Source: Thiohalocapsa sp963695445
GTDB lineage: Bacteria; Pseudomonadota; Gammaproteobacteria; Chromatiales; Chromatiaceae
DNA: 64,000 bases
Direction of reading: 5' to 3'
Assembly: GCA_963695445.1 (NCBI GenBank)
Contig: CAVOGV010000012.1
Span: 62,001-126,000, forward strand
Shown here: in pieces, positions 54,542-64,000 of the stretch
How the letters are laid out: each line of letters starts with the position of its first letter
How positions within the stretch are numbered: position 1 is the stretch's first letter
Notes under the pieces: model-generated
Database searches by the model: none
The model's input: only the letters and a program-made list of their open reading frames with translations
Told to the model about the DNA's origin: nothing
Program-made: the position numbers and the translations under genes

Positions 54542-56997
54542 TCACAACTCGGGCGCGTCGTAATAGGTCAGGTCGAGCCAACCAGCGGCGTCTCCGCGAT
54601 GCTCGACGTTCCAGCGGTTGATCCAGTCGTAGAAGGGCCAGAAGCCCTCGCTCGTTCGGCGAATACCGTAGCGCGCGACGAACCGCTCCCAGTCGTCGCT
54701 GCTCTCCACGCCCCGCAGATCCACGAGAAACTGTGGCGCGTCCGCCAGGTCAAGGTCGACAAACAGGTTGGGAAAGCCGTTCACCAGCGTCGGATAGACA
54801 CTGAGGGTGTCTTCGTCGGGCAGCGCCTGACCGTCTTGAAACACGAGCGTGAATTGGGACTTGTAAACACGATTGGCGATCAGGGAGTAGACCCGCGGCG
54901 GATTGCTCGAGCCAGCCTTCGCGCCGGCGCTCGGGCCGCTATCCGGGCCGTTTAGGCGCAGCGCAATGACGCTCGGCAGGAAGCGCACGAAGCGCTGCCC
55001 CTTGACCGCGGTGAGCGTCGAGATGGCGCGCTCCCAGTCGTCGAATCCGCTCATCGGTGCGTTCAGTTCAACAGCGGGCTTGCTACGCGGATTCAGCCGA
55101 TCCGGCAGGGCGCTGATCGTGGGGCCGAGACGCTCGGCGATCTGATCCACCAGATCCAGCAGCGGCTGCTCCGCGTCGACTTGGACACGGCTCGGCTGAT
55201 CCGCGCCGGCAAAGGGCACCACCTCGAGCCCGATGGCGCCGACGCCCTGGGTCCAGCGCTGGCGGATGGACTCACGCTGATCCGGCGGCAACAGCAACAA
55301 GAAGCTGTCCTCGAACTCCTGGCGCAGGAAGTTAAAGAACAGCAAAGTCTCTAACTTCTGCCCATCGCCGGCCCAATACTCAAATCCGGCAACGGTGTCG
55401 TAATACATGCGTTCAAGCCCGCTGTAGCCCAGCAGCCAGAAGGTGCGCGGCACACCGCCTCGAGCACCCTGCAACACGGAAACATTGGTCTCGTGGCGCA
55501 GCACCGTCAGCCAGGCGTTGCGGTTGTTCCCGTCACCGTCCCAGATCGCGTCCAGGGTCCAGCCGTCCGGATTCAGACGCGCCTGCGCCTCGGCGTAGGC
55601 ATCCAGGTAATCCCTGTTGCCGAAGGGCGAGCGATCCATGAACACATCCCAGGTCTCAAGCCCCAGCTTGGGGTTCTGCACCGAGACATCCTTCGACGGA
55701 TCGAGAAAGAACACCCAGAACTGATCCTTGACCGCATAGGTGGCCGTCTGCCCGTTGCAGACCGGGCCATAGGTGATGCCGCCGACGATGACCTCGGAGT
55801 TCTGCAGCAAGAAGCGATAGCGCGCCTCCGCTGGGATCGCGGCGAAGACCAGAAACGGATTACCGACATCCCAGGGCGGGTTCAGATCGCCGCCTTCGTC
55901 CCAGTCATCGGAAAAGAACAGCTGGCGCAGGCCCGCGATGTCAGCGCGCTTGAGACGCCAAAGCCAGAGATTCTTCTGCACCGGCGGATCGGTGATCTTC
56001 TGCAACCGATACCAGAACCGATCGACACCCGCATAACTGTAGGGATCATCGTAGGGCAAGCCGGTGCCGATCACCTCGACCGGCGGGATATCGATCTGAC
56101 CCTTGCCCTCCCCCTCCGTGATGACCCGCGCGGGCGGCGTGCTGGATCGCACCAGTCGGAATCTATCGCCAGGACTCTCCTCAAGCACGATCGTCGCCTG
56201 ATAGACGTGCTCGAAGATGAAGCGACTGACCAACTGCTGGCGCGGGTCCGGATCATTGAAGAAGGTCCTCCCAGTCGACCACGATCGTCGGGTTGGCAAC
56301 GGAGCGGGCCTGCGCCAGTTGCTCGTCCGACGGCCCCGGAGAACCGGCGGCAACCCAGTCCTTCAGGGTCTCGAAGTCCTGCCGGGAGATCGCGGGCAGA
56401 CCGAACGGCATACCGAGCCCAGGATGCGCGCTCAACCGCTCCCGCAACGCCTCCGCGGTCGACGGGCAGGTGGCGGCAAAACGCGCTTGCCGCACCGCAT
56501 CCACGCTCTGCCGCGAAAAGCCCGGGACATTCTCGCGCACACCCGCCTGGACCATCTGAAACAGCAACGAGCCGTCGAGGTTGTCCGGCGCCGAGCCGCC
56601 CCGAGCCAGGACGGGATAGAAGCCCCGCTCCCGCCAGGCCGCGGTGGAATGCGCCGCGTCCATGTCGGTCCGCGGATAGTCCGTCAGGTGAAGGGTGTAG
56701 GGATTCTTGCCAAAGCCGCCGCGATCGACGCCCCGAAACGAGTCCAGCTTGACGTTGCAGGGCGATCCAAGGCATCCATGGCACGCGATACAGCGTCGAT
56801 TGAAGATCGGCTGAATCCGCGCGGAATAATCCGGGGGCGAGGTCGACCCTTCCGCGTCGGTCGGCCGTGCTGGTGGAGGCAGAGATGCTGGCAGGCGGTC
56901 GCTCAAGATGGTCCGCCGCCCGGGCCTCAAAGCCACCCAGCGCAAGACCCGCAAAGACGGATATCGCAACGACACGAATCAAGCGCGAAAATGGCAT
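54542..56997 (-). CDS. cti: Fatty acid cis/trans isomerase, periplasmic haem protein (frameshifted)
   Basis: Cti converts cis-unsaturated acyl chains of membrane phospholipids to trans forms in the periplasm, a fast response to solvents or heat. The N-terminus has a signal peptide (VVAISVFAGLALGGFEARA). After a +1 break near 56890 comes the haem site FNRRCIACHGC. After another near 56265 (WEDLLQ versus TFFNDPDPRQQLVSR) comes the large C-terminal domain (GPVCNGQTATYAVKDQFWVFF, GYSGLERMYYDTVAGFEYW, WFxTLY-type end WLDLTYYDAP). Removing two bases gives 817 residues, about the family size. GGAG precedes the ATG by eight bases. The gene is convergent with acuI, with the REP between them. Confidence 0.9.
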
Positions 56998-57269
56998 AGT
57001 CAGGCTCCAAGACCGATATCAAACCACGGTGCGGCAAGCCCACACCGAAATCCTCCCCGCGGGGATGCTGGTCGAATGATGGACCAATGGGTGTCGGATA
57101 TGAAGGGGATACGGTCGAACGGCAGCGCCGGGAGGCAGCGCCTTGGTGAGGGACTCATCAGCCCCGGCCAGCTGCATGACCTTGATGCGCGCGGGTGTGA
57201 ACGTTCAAGACCAAGCCGAACAAACCAGAACCTGCCAACATCAAGGTTCGCACGAACGGTGCACGCAAA
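56998..57269. other. Upstream region of cti
   Basis: These 272 bases between cti and the tRNA terminator show no gene. They presumably carry the cti promoter. Confidence 0.4.
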
Positions 57270-57307
57270 CAAAAAGGACCTGCAGCGTGTGCTGTAGGCC
57301 CTTTTTG
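57270..57307 (-). terminator. Intrinsic terminator after initiator tRNA
   Basis: An imperfect stem of about 15 bp (AAAAAGGGCCTACAGC with GCTGCAGGTCCTTTTT) and a short ACAC loop, ending in TTTTTG on the minus strand, lies seven bases past the tRNA. Confidence 0.75.
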
Positions 57308-57314
57308 TGCGCAT

Positions 57315-57391
<77 letters not shown>

Positions 57392-57559
57392 ACTGAGCCG
57401 CCTATATTAGCCGCCAAATACAGAGTTGGCAAGCCTTTGTGACAACTTTTTTCAAAGGGTGTGGATTGTTGTTCGCCCTCCCCGAACAGCTTGCCTGTGC
57501 TGAGGTATACGGGAGCAGTATGGGCTATTGGCAGAAGTCGCTTTACCTCATCGAGAAGC

Positions 57560-58114
57560 TCAGGGCTTAACCGCGAAGCTCTGCGGATAGGGATTGTCGT
57601 GGTTGCGCTCGATGACGATGTAGGGCCGGTTCGCGCCCTGGTGGCAGCCGTTGCAGCCTTCGAGCAGGTTGTCGTAGCGAGCGCTGATCTTGTCCTGATC
57701 GCCGATCTCGATGGCGGCCTCAAGCGCCTCGAAGGCGGGTTTCAGCGTCGAACTCAGCAGCGTTGGGATGGCGATGCCGTCGTAGCTCTCGATCTTGGAG
57801 ACGGCCTCGATGACCTCTTCGACCTCGTGGATGTAGAAGCCCTGCAGGTCACGGTTGCCGGCATCGATCGCCAGGCCGAGCTTATGACCGTAATACTGCA
57901 TGTTGTGCATCAGGGTGAGCAGGGGCTGGCCTTCGAACGGAGAATGGTGCCCCCCTTCGTCTCCGGCTCTGGCACCGGTTGGCCAAGTCACTCCCAGACT
58001 CAGACCCAGGCACAAGGTCAGGACGAGGGGCGGCGCTGAGCGCGCGGTTGGCATCCGCGTCTGGCACGATGAGAAGGTCGGCATCGGTCGGACAGCGGGA
58101 GAGTGTCTTTTCAT
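57560..58114 (-). CDS. Exported monohaem cytochrome c-type protein
   Basis: A 184-residue protein with a long N-terminus containing a signal sequence (LVLTLCLGLSLGVTWPTGARA, cleavage near residue 48), a mostly helical body, and one C-terminal haem c site, EGCNGCHQGANRP. The arrangement (helical, haem near the C-terminus) resembles class II cytochromes c, but the match to cytochrome c' is not strong. The ATG at 58114 follows GAGGAG by seven bases, which decides the start over a longer reading. It is transcribed with the diheme cytochrome 48 bases upstream and is probably its redox partner. Confidence 0.75.
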   Translation of the reverse strand: MKRHSPAVRPMPTFSSCQTRMPTARSAPPLVLTLCLGLSLGVTWPTGARAGDEGGHHSPFEGQPLLTLMHNMQYYGHKLGLAIDAGNRDLQGFYIHEVEEVIEAVSKIESYDGIAIPTLLSSTLKPAFEALEAAIEIGDQDKISARYDNLLEGCNGCHQGANRPYIVIERNHDNPYPQSFAVKP

Positions 58115-58162
58115 TGGTTGGCTCCTCGGGTCTATCGTCATTGCAGTGGATCGTGGTCGGGG

Positions 58163-59590
58163 TCACAGCGTCTTCAGATACTCCAACAGCGCGCGGCGCT
58201 CATCCGCGGCAAGCACGTCGCCGAAGTCGTGGCCCTGATTGCCAAAACCTGGGCGCGTGGTGTCGTAGACCCATTTTTGTTCATCCAGGCTTGCGAACTG
58301 CTCGCGGCCTTGCGTGAGGCTGCGGTAGCTCCAGCCGAGCGCGGACTGGTCGTAGCTCGGGGCATCGCCGTCGAAGCGCCAGCGGGTCGGTCGGGCAGCG
58401 GTATCAAGCAGCGCCGCCAGGGTCGGCACCGAGCCATTGTGTAGATAGGGTGCGGTGGCCCAAACCCCGTCGAGCGGCGGTGCAACGTATCCCAGGGCGG
58501 GCTGGCTGCTGGAGTCTTCGCCGTAGAAGGAGGCGTTGAACCAACGCACGAAACGCTCGCCATCGGTATAAGCCCGCTCCGCCAGCATCGGGTCGGTACC
58601 GACCTTGTCCAGCGCGACCAGCTTGTTCGGGTAGCGCGCCTCGGCGCCGTAGGTGCCATGACACTTTTTGCATTCGGACTTGAACAGTTCCTCGCCGGCC
58701 GCGGCTAATTCGGCATCGACCGGATAGGGATAATCCGGCGCTTGCAGGGTAGCCAGATAGGCGCGCACGTCCTTGAACCAGGCATCGATGGCGCGCGCCT
58801 CGGCCACCGAGTCGGTGCAAGTGGTGGAGGCTAGCATCATGTACCGCACGTGGTCGCCTCGGCCCTCGCCGTTGTAGAACATCGCGTGCTTCTTACCGAC
58901 GTTCCACCAGGGCGGGACGCTGACCGGCATCATATCCGTCGGCGGCAGCTCCATCAGGGGTTCATCCGACCAGGCCAGCGTCTTCGGATCGCGGTGCGCC
59001 ATCAGCGCCAACGTCAGCGCGATGGCGGGGTTGGCGCCGACGGTGTCGGTCATGGCCCAGGGCGCGATGGCCGAGATGCGGTCCGCCCAGCGTTGCCATT
59101 CGGCGGCATCGACCTCCCCTTCCACGTAGGCGCCGGCGGCCTCCACCGCCATGACCGGATCGCCGGTGAAGTCCAGAAACTCGTTGCCGAGGCCGATCAC
59201 CAACTCGCCGTTCAACGGCGCCGCATGGCAGCCGAGACAGTTGCTGGTGACCAGCTCGGCGCCACTGTCGGCGGTGAAGGCGGTGACCGCGTAGGGCAAC
59301 GCGGCGTTGCGTCCGCGACGACCGGGCAGCTCGAACTCCGGGGCGGGATCGCCGGTGCTGGCGGCGTAGGCGCGATACGGCAGACCACAGGTGACCACGG
59401 CACGATTGACTAGCGCGTCGTAGCCCGCGGCCGCATCGCCGGGACGCTGGGCGGTGGCCGGGATCACGCCCGGCTCGGCCTTGGTGGCCTCGGCCGGGCC
59501 GTCCCCTTCGCAGCCGCTCAGCGTGAGCGCGGCAAGCAGCGCGGCCACAACGGCAAGCTTCGGGGCGGAAATCAGCATGCACAGGCGCAT
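58163..59590 (-). CDS. Diheme cytochrome c lipoprotein
   Basis: A 475-residue exported protein with lipobox LTLSGC near residue 27 and two haem c sites, SNCLGCHAAP near residue 120 and SECKKCHGTYG near residue 305. Segments such as VPPWWNVGKKHAMFYNGEGRGDHVRYMML and PPLDGVWATAPYLHNGSVPTLAALLD recall diheme cytochromes of the peroxidase/RoxA-like type. The substrate is not evident. It is followed by the monohaem cytochrome gene and preceded by the AttH-like lipocalin, all on the minus strand, so a shared periplasmic redox unit is plausible. Confidence 0.8.
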   Translation of the reverse strand: MRLCMLISAPKLAVVAALLAALTLSGCEGDGPAEATKAEPGVIPATAQRPGDAAAGYDALVNRAVVTCGLPYRAYAASTGDPAPEFELPGRRGRNAALPYAVTAFTADSGAELVTSNCLGCHAAPLNGELVIGLGNEFLDFTGDPVMAVEAAGAYVEGEVDAAEWQRWADRISAIAPWAMTDTVGANPAIALTLALMAHRDPKTLAWSDEPLMELPPTDMMPVSVPPWWNVGKKHAMFYNGEGRGDHVRYMMLASTTCTDSVAEARAIDAWFKDVRAYLATLQAPDYPYPVDAELAAAGEELFKSECKKCHGTYGAEARYPNKLVALDKVGTDPMLAERAYTDGERFVRWFNASFYGEDSSSQPALGYVAPPLDGVWATAPYLHNGSVPTLAALLDTAARPTRWRFDGDAPSYDQSALGWSYRSLTQGREQFASLDEQKWVYDTTRPGFGNQGHDFGDVLAADERRALLEYLKTL

Positions 59591-59639
59591 GGGGTCGACC
59601 TTTGTTGAGATGCAGAATGCTTTGTGGCGTCGAATCGGC

Positions 59640-61011
59640 TCAGGTTCCCGAATCGGTGGCGTAACCGCTCAGGTCCATGCGCCCGCTGCCGGTGACCGGT
59701 TCGCCGTCACGGCTGCCGGACAGGGTCACCAGCCCGCTCCAGATGCGCCCGGCGGACGCCATTCCGGGCACTAGCTCCTGTTGCGGCAACAAGGGCTCTA
59801 GGGCCACATCAAGCCCCAGCGCTGGCAGGGTCAGACGCCACCATAGCGGATAGCGGGCGCCGTCCTGCGGGCTTGGCCAGGTGGCGCTGCTAGGCTCCAG
59901 GGTCAGCTCCCGCCGCTGAAACAGACGCGTTTCGCCATCACGGGCGATGGCGAGACAGGTCGGTATCGGTGTACCGCTGCCGCCTCGCCGGCGCAGTTGC
60001 AGGCACATCAGTTCTGTGCTGTCGTCGAGCTGCAACGAAAAACGGTTCAGGGACAGCTGACCACGTTGACCGACCAGTCCACCCGCCACCGAGCCCCAGG
60101 CGTGTTCGAGCCAGGCGGTGCCCCTGACCTGAACGGCTACCTGGCCGGGCACCTGAACGGACTGGTCGCTCCAAGTTGAACCCGAGGCTTGTCCAGTGGA
60201 TACTTGCGCGGCCGATGGCTGATTCGGGAGCAGCCGCGGGTCAGCAGTCGAACCAACCTCGACATCCGTCCGAGCCTGCCCCCCGAGGGTCAACCTGCCC
60301 TCGATCGTCAAGCGGGGTTGTAAGTAAAAGTGAAAGCCCGGCCCCTGCCCGGCGCCATCGCCATTGCCATTGCCATTGCCAGTACCGGCAGCGCCGAACA
60401 GAGCCGCCTGAGTCTCGGTCACCACCGGCTTGCTCGGTGTCAATCGAAGCGTTAACCGCGTGTCATCGACAGCCGCTTCGAGTACCAGAACATCGCCCTC
60501 ACCCTGCGCCAACGACCAGTCCTCGAGCCATACTCTGAACGGACTAGCCTCGGCACCGGCCAAGCCGCCCGCGGCGCGGCTCAGGCGTTCGGTGGTCGCG
60601 ATCTCCTCGCCCGCCTCCGACACCAACACAAGGCGCGACAACATCACGGCATTCGCCGCAAACGCCGACGCGCGTTGTCGCCCAGGCGGTGCGAGCCCGA
60701 TGCGCACAAAGGTCAGTCGCAGGCCATAGCGGCGCCCGCCATCATCGACGAGCTGGCCGCTGAGATCCCAAACCTCGCCGCGGTAGTCCGGATGCGGACC
60801 CAGGTCCCGCGGGAAGTCGAACGTCCAGTCGCCCTGCCCGTCAGCGAAGCCGTCGGCATCGCCCTCGAGGGCCGCGGCAAAAGCAGCGGGGTCGATACCG
60901 GTAGTCGGGGGCTCGGTCGCGTCCGGCCAGAGCGCCCAGGTCGCCCCGGCTAGCTAAGACGAATGCCAACAGCGGCCTGGCCGAACGAAATAGGCGCCCT
61001 CGTGACAGCAC
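59640..61011 (-). CDS. Lipocalin-like protein of the AttH / carotenoid 1,2-hydratase (CrtC) superfamily (frameshifted)
   Basis: The protein reads AAALEGDADGFADGQGDWTFDF, FPRDLGPHPDYRGEVWDLSG, YGLRLTFVRIGLAPPG, WLEDWSL, LTPSKPVV, TAWLEHAWGS, and a C-terminal SLQLDDSTELMCLQLRR. This is the two-domain AttH/CrtC lipocalin pattern. The N-terminal signal (RPLLAFVLASR) is in another frame from GTG 61011. One extra G in GGGG near 60945 joins them, giving 456 residues. In AttEFGH systems this protein partners an ABC exporter, but no such genes are here, and CrtC members hydrate carotenoids. The function is undecided. It overlaps closely with the M48 protease upstream. Confidence 0.75.
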
Positions 61012-61017
61012 GACCGA

Positions 61018-61818
61018 TCAACCGGCACGCGCCTTGGCGCGCTCGTACTCGGCGCGCGCCCGCGGCAGCATCTGCTCGAGTTCGGCAATGCGGCGGGCAT
61101 CGAGCGGGTGGGTACTGAGGAATTCCGGCGGCTTGCCACCGCGCTTGGCGTTGTAGGCGGCAAAGCGCTTCCAAAATTCGATCGCCTCCGCCGGGTCGTA
61201 GCCGGCACGGGCCATGTAGATCAGGCCGAGTTCGTCCGCCTCCAGCTCGTGCGTTCGGGAGTACGGCAGCATCACGCCATACTGTGCCCCGAGTCCGTAG
61301 GCTTGCATTGCCATGTCGCGCGTGGCACCCGACTCGGCGCCTAGCGCAGCGCCCAAGATGGCGCCGCCAATCTGCACCGCCATCCCCTGCGACATGCGCT
61401 CGGCGCTGTGGCGGGCAACGGCGTGCGCTACCTCGTGCCCCATCACGGTCGCCATACCGGCCTCGTTCTTGGTGATCGGCAGGATGCCGGTGTTGATGCC
61501 GACCTTGCCGCCCGGCAGCGCAAACGCATTGGGGGTGTCGTCCTTGAATAACACGAACTCCCATTGCGCGTTAGGCAGCGGCGCGACGCGCGAGATGCGC
61601 TGGCCGACCTTGCGGACCAGCTCCGCGTCTTTGCCGGTTGTGATCACGGGCTGATCCCGCTTGATTTCGTTGAAGGCCTGTATGCCCATTCGCGCCTCCT
61701 CGGATGGGCTCACCAGCAGCAGTTGCTGACGGCCTGTCTCCGGCGCCGTCGCGCAGCCCGACATCAGCGAAAACACCGCCGAGGCGGCCAAGAGCAACGC
61801 CAGCGTCTTGTCGAACAT
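61018..61818 (-). CDS. M48-family metalloprotease lipoprotein
   Basis: A 266-residue protein with lipobox SLMSGC near residue 22, a zinc-binding MGHEVAHAVARH motif (HExxH, near residue 130), and the third ligand region in THELEADELGLIYM. It resembles E. coli LoiP/YcaL outer-membrane quality-control proteases. The start at 61818 gives a normal signal peptide and follows GGAGG about eight bases upstream. It is the first gene of a minus-strand run into the AttH-like lipocalin and the cytochromes. Confidence 0.9.
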   Translation of the reverse strand: MFDKTLALLLAASAVFSLMSGCATAPETGRQQLLLVSPSEEARMGIQAFNEIKRDQPVITTGKDAELVRKVGQRISRVAPLPNAQWEFVLFKDDTPNAFALPGGKVGINTGILPITKNEAGMATVMGHEVAHAVARHSAERMSQGMAVQIGGAILGAALGAESGATRDMAMQAYGLGAQYGVMLPYSRTHELEADELGLIYMARAGYDPAEAIEFWKRFAAYNAKRGGKPPEFLSTHPLDARRIAELEQMLPRARAEYERAKARAG

Positions 61819-62217
61819 GTCCGATACCTCCTTCCGAAGTCCATTGCAGCCCCATATCGGGCGCAGTCAGGTGTGTAAAGTCAACTGAATGCCGCTGTTG
61901 ACATCCTAAGGGTGCCGCGGCACTGGCCAGCTAGCCACTGTCGTTTAAATGGCGCCCGCGAGCTAAAAAAGCACGTCCAGCACATGGCCAGCCTGAAATT
62001 TGGCGCATCGGTGAGAATTCGACCGCCGCCAGGGACGCCAGCAGCGCCGATTGTGCGCAGACTTGTTCTCGATCAGGCAATCCTCGATGCTTAGCGATGT
62101 AAACTGCCCCTACAGTGAGGTCGGCGCGGACGCAGCAGACAAGCGCCCTCCGGTTGTTGGGCGTTGGCGCTTACGCCAGCTGCCCGGCCGCAATGACAAG
62201 GTAATGAGGAGGCGCTC
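61819..62217. other. Divergent intergenic region between M48 protease and DUF3775 genes
   Basis: These 399 bases show no gene I can support. They contain a short perfect palindrome, GTGCCGCGGCAC, near 61914, and both divergent promoters. Confidence 0.5.
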
Positions 62218-62607
62218 ATGCGGTTGCATATCAGGCTCGAAACACTTTGCAGCCTTATCTCTCTGGCCCGTGAGTTTCAGGCCAAGGAAGAAGTCGTGAT
62301 CCCTGAAGTCCCAGACAGCCCAACGGAGGATTGGGCCCTGCAGGTGCTCGCGGATCATAGCGACGACTATAGCCTGGCGGAATTCCGTGGAATCGTCGAA
62401 GACATGTCCGAACGCCAGCGCGCAGAACTGGTGGCGCTGATGTGGCTCGGCCGAGGCGACTACAGCATCGACGAGTGGGAGCAGGCAGTCGATGATGCCC
62501 TCGGCGACTTCAGCATCCGAGCCGGCGAATACGTGCTGGCGCATCCGATGATCTCGGACCACTTCGAAGAGGGCCTAATCGCCCACGGATTGTCCTGCGA
62601 GGAGTGA
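62218..62607 (+). CDS. DUF3775 domain-containing protein
   Basis: A 129-residue acidic protein of the DUF3775 family. It shows TEDWALQVLADHSDDYSLAEFRGIVED, MSERQRAELVALMWLGRGDY, and a C-terminal LAHPMISDHFEEGLIAHGLSCEE, all characteristic of the family, which has no known function. There is no signal peptide. The ATG follows AGGAGG with a six-base gap. It is a single plus-strand gene between minus-strand units. Confidence 0.88.
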   Translation: MRLHIRLETLCSLISLAREFQAKEEVVIPEVPDSPTEDWALQVLADHSDDYSLAEFRGIVEDMSERQRAELVALMWLGRGDYSIDEWEQAVDDALGDFSIRAGEYVLAHPMISDHFEEGLIAHGLSCEE

Positions 62608-62734
62608 GGTCGCCTGACCTCGGTCTCATACCGGGCAGGCCGCCCGGATGAGGTTGTGATGCCCACGGGTCGATTGAGGCGAGCCACAGACCGACAACGG
62701 CGCGACGCCGCGATGCGCGCCGGCGATGCCGAGC

Positions 62735-63403
62735 TCAATCGATTTTCAGAAAATCCGCTCCAGCGGGCCGCTTGAAGCGGAACATGGCGTATTGAAGCTG
62801 TGGATTGCGGTCGAGATCCGTAAAGATAAAGCGCGTGAGCTGCCCGAAACGATCTTCCATCACCAGGGTGTCCAGTTCCCCGTCGACGAAGCCGATCTGC
62901 AACTTTTCGACGTCTGTCTCCGTCGTTTTCGGGACCAGTTCGGCCCAGACGCGACCATCGCCGCGGTCGATATTACGCATGGTGAAGTACTTTTCTGGCG
63001 GCTCGTTGCTGGCAAGCAACTGTGCCGGGGTACCGTCCAGGATCGCCTTCTGGCTGCGGTGACTGACCTGAGCTAGCTCCTTGTCGTAGACATAGATGCG
63101 CTTGCCGTCGGCGACGATCAGCTGCTCAGACGGGGTCTCGTAGTCCCAGCGAAAACGATTCGGTCGCAGCAGGTAGAAGGTGCCTCGAGATTCGATCATC
63201 TCGCCACCGTCGGCGGCGAGTGTGATCTGTCGAAAGTCCGCCTGCAGGCTGTTGAGCCCGCGCAGGTAATCTTTGACCATGGTCACACCGTCGGCGGCGA
63301 AGGCGTGAGTCATGCCTAGCACGGCATACAGCAGGATGCCTAACAACAGAACGGGGCCGGCGGATAGCTCGGGGCGGCGATAGCAAGCAATTGGGTACAA
63401 CAA
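62735..63403 (-). CDS. lolA: Outer-membrane lipoprotein carrier protein LolA
   Basis: LolA carries lipoproteins across the periplasm from LolCDE to LolB. The 222-residue protein has a signal peptide (VLLLGILLYAVLGMTHAFA) and a mature part of LolA type: LNSLQADFRQITLAADGG, FYLLRPNRFRWDYETPSEQLIVADGKRIYVYD, and a C-terminal half-barrel (DTLVMEDRFGQLTRFIFTDL). It begins with TTG at 63403, immediately after the ftsK stop, the common ftsK-lolA pair. GAGGA lies eight bases upstream. Confidence 0.95.
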   Translation of the reverse strand: MLYPIACYRRPELSAGPVLLLGILLYAVLGMTHAFAADGVTMVKDYLRGLNSLQADFRQITLAADGGEMIESRGTFYLLRPNRFRWDYETPSEQLIVADGKRIYVYDKELAQVSHRSQKAILDGTPAQLLASNEPPEKYFTMRNIDRGDGRVWAELVPKTTETDVEKLQIGFVDGELDTLVMEDRFGQLTRFIFTDLDRNPQLQYAMFRFKRPAGADFLKID

Positions 63404-64000
63404 TCAGTCCTCAGGTAGCGGAGGCGCGAGCACATCGCGGTTTCCGTTGGTTTCGGCGGCGCCGACGATGCCGATACGCTCCATTTCCTCGATCATCCGC
63501 GCTGCTCTGTTATAGCCGATCTTGAGTTTGCGCTGCACGCCGGAGATGGACGCACGCCGGCTCTCGACGACGTACTGCACGGCCTCATCGAAAAGCGGGT
63601 CCTGGTCTTCGACGTCCCCAGCCCTCGGTTCTGGATCGATGCCGGGCAGGTGATCCCCGGGTTCTTGCAAGATGGTGTCGATGTAATCGGGTTCACCCTG
63701 CTGTTTCAGAAAATCCACCACGCGGTGCACTTCGTGGTCGTCGATGAAGGCGCCATGCACGCGTTGAGGGATGCTTCCCCCGGGAGGCAGGTAGAGCATG
63801 TCGCCATGCCCGAGCAGATGCTCAGCGCCCATTTGGTCCAATACCGTGCGCGAATCGACCCGGGCGGAAACCTTAAAGGCCATGCGGGTGGGGATATTCG
63901 CCTTGATCAGGCCGGTCAGCACGTCCACCGACGGACGCTGCGTGGCCAACAGCAAGTGGATGCCCGAGGCGCGGGCCTTCTGCGCCAGGCGCGCGATGAG
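63404..64000 (-). CDS. ftsK: DNA translocase FtsK, C-terminal part (5' end beyond window)
   Basis: FtsK pumps DNA at the division septum and activates XerCD recombination. Only the C-terminal part is here. It shows the motor end with HLLLATQRPSVDVLTGLIKANIPTRMAFKV and the GAEHLLGHGDMLYLPPG loop. The winged-helix gamma domain ends in SISGVQRKLKIGYNRAARMIEEMERIGIV, which reads KOPS sites. The coding frame stays open to the right edge of the window, so about the first three quarters are missing. It directly precedes lolA. Confidence 0.95.
   Translation of the reverse strand, partial: LIARLAQKARASGIHLLLATQRPSVDVLTGLIKANIPTRMAFKVSARVDSRTVLDQMGAEHLLGHGDMLYLPPGGSIPQRVHGAFIDDHEVHRVVDFLKQQGEPDYIDTILQEPGDHLPGIDPEPRAGDVEDQDPLFDEAVQYVVESRRASISGVQRKLKIGYNRAARMIEEMERIGIVGAAETNGNRDVLAPPLPED

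Overview
The window is high-GC DNA from a gammaproteobacterium, most likely a sulfur-oxidising member of the Chromatiales (purple sulfur bacterium type). The lineage signal is gene order: rpoE-rseA-rseB-rseC-mucD/degP-lepA-lepB-DUF4845-rnc-era-recO-pdxJ (divergent from nadB), and thrS-infC-rpmI-rplT-pheS-pheT-ihfA-merR-tRNA-Pro. The lifestyle signal is a sulfide:quinone oxidoreductase, several c-type cytochromes, a HypF hydrogenase-maturation protein and a CrtC/AttH-type lipocalin. The genus cannot be fixed from the sequence alone.

Layout. 1-8 kb: bioA, cysC, a periplasmic L,D-transpeptidase-like protein, sqr followed by an unannotated 52-residue ORF, a lipoprotein, and pbpC. 8-12 kb: murU, a GCS2-type carboxylate-amine ligase and an aspartoacylase/AstE-type zinc enzyme, then a 549-base non-coding gap rich in stem-loops. 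12-22 kb (all minus): a DUF2237 protein, a peptide-type ABC importer with ATGA-coupled genes, a HhH-GPD DNA glycosylase, a GlgC homologue with altered catalytic motifs, a small membrane protein and gpmI. 22-34 kb: the pdxJ-to-rpoE block (envelope stress, protein secretion, RNA processing), headed by a probable sigma-E autoregulatory promoter. 34-41 kb (plus): nadB, then a three-gene unit of a PstS-like periplasmic domain, a porin and a membrane GGDEF/EAL protein. 41-51.5 kb (minus): hypF, tRNA-Pro, merR, ihfA, pheT, pheS, rplT, rpmI, infC (apparent ATC start), thrS and tRNA-Val. 51.7-64 kb: class I fumarase, an AcuI/YhdH reductase, a REP palindrome, periplasmic fatty-acid cis/trans isomerase, initiator tRNA, two c-type cytochromes, an AttH-like lipocalin, an M48 lipoprotein protease, a DUF3775 protein, lolA and the 3' part of ftsK.

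A dominant feature is that about fifteen conserved genes, including essential ones (lepB, rnc), are broken by single-base indels, overwhelmingly +1 insertions, often in short homopolymers. For nearly every one, removing the inferred extra bases restores a multiple of three and a full-length family member. I read these as uncorrected sequencing or assembly errors rather than pseudogenes, and I annotate the full spans. No CRISPR array, prophage or intact insertion sequence was recognised. The most interesting biological leads are the apparent GlgC pseudoenzyme, the small ORF behind sqr, the PstS-like/porin/c-di-GMP unit, and several long inverted repeats in intergenic DNA.
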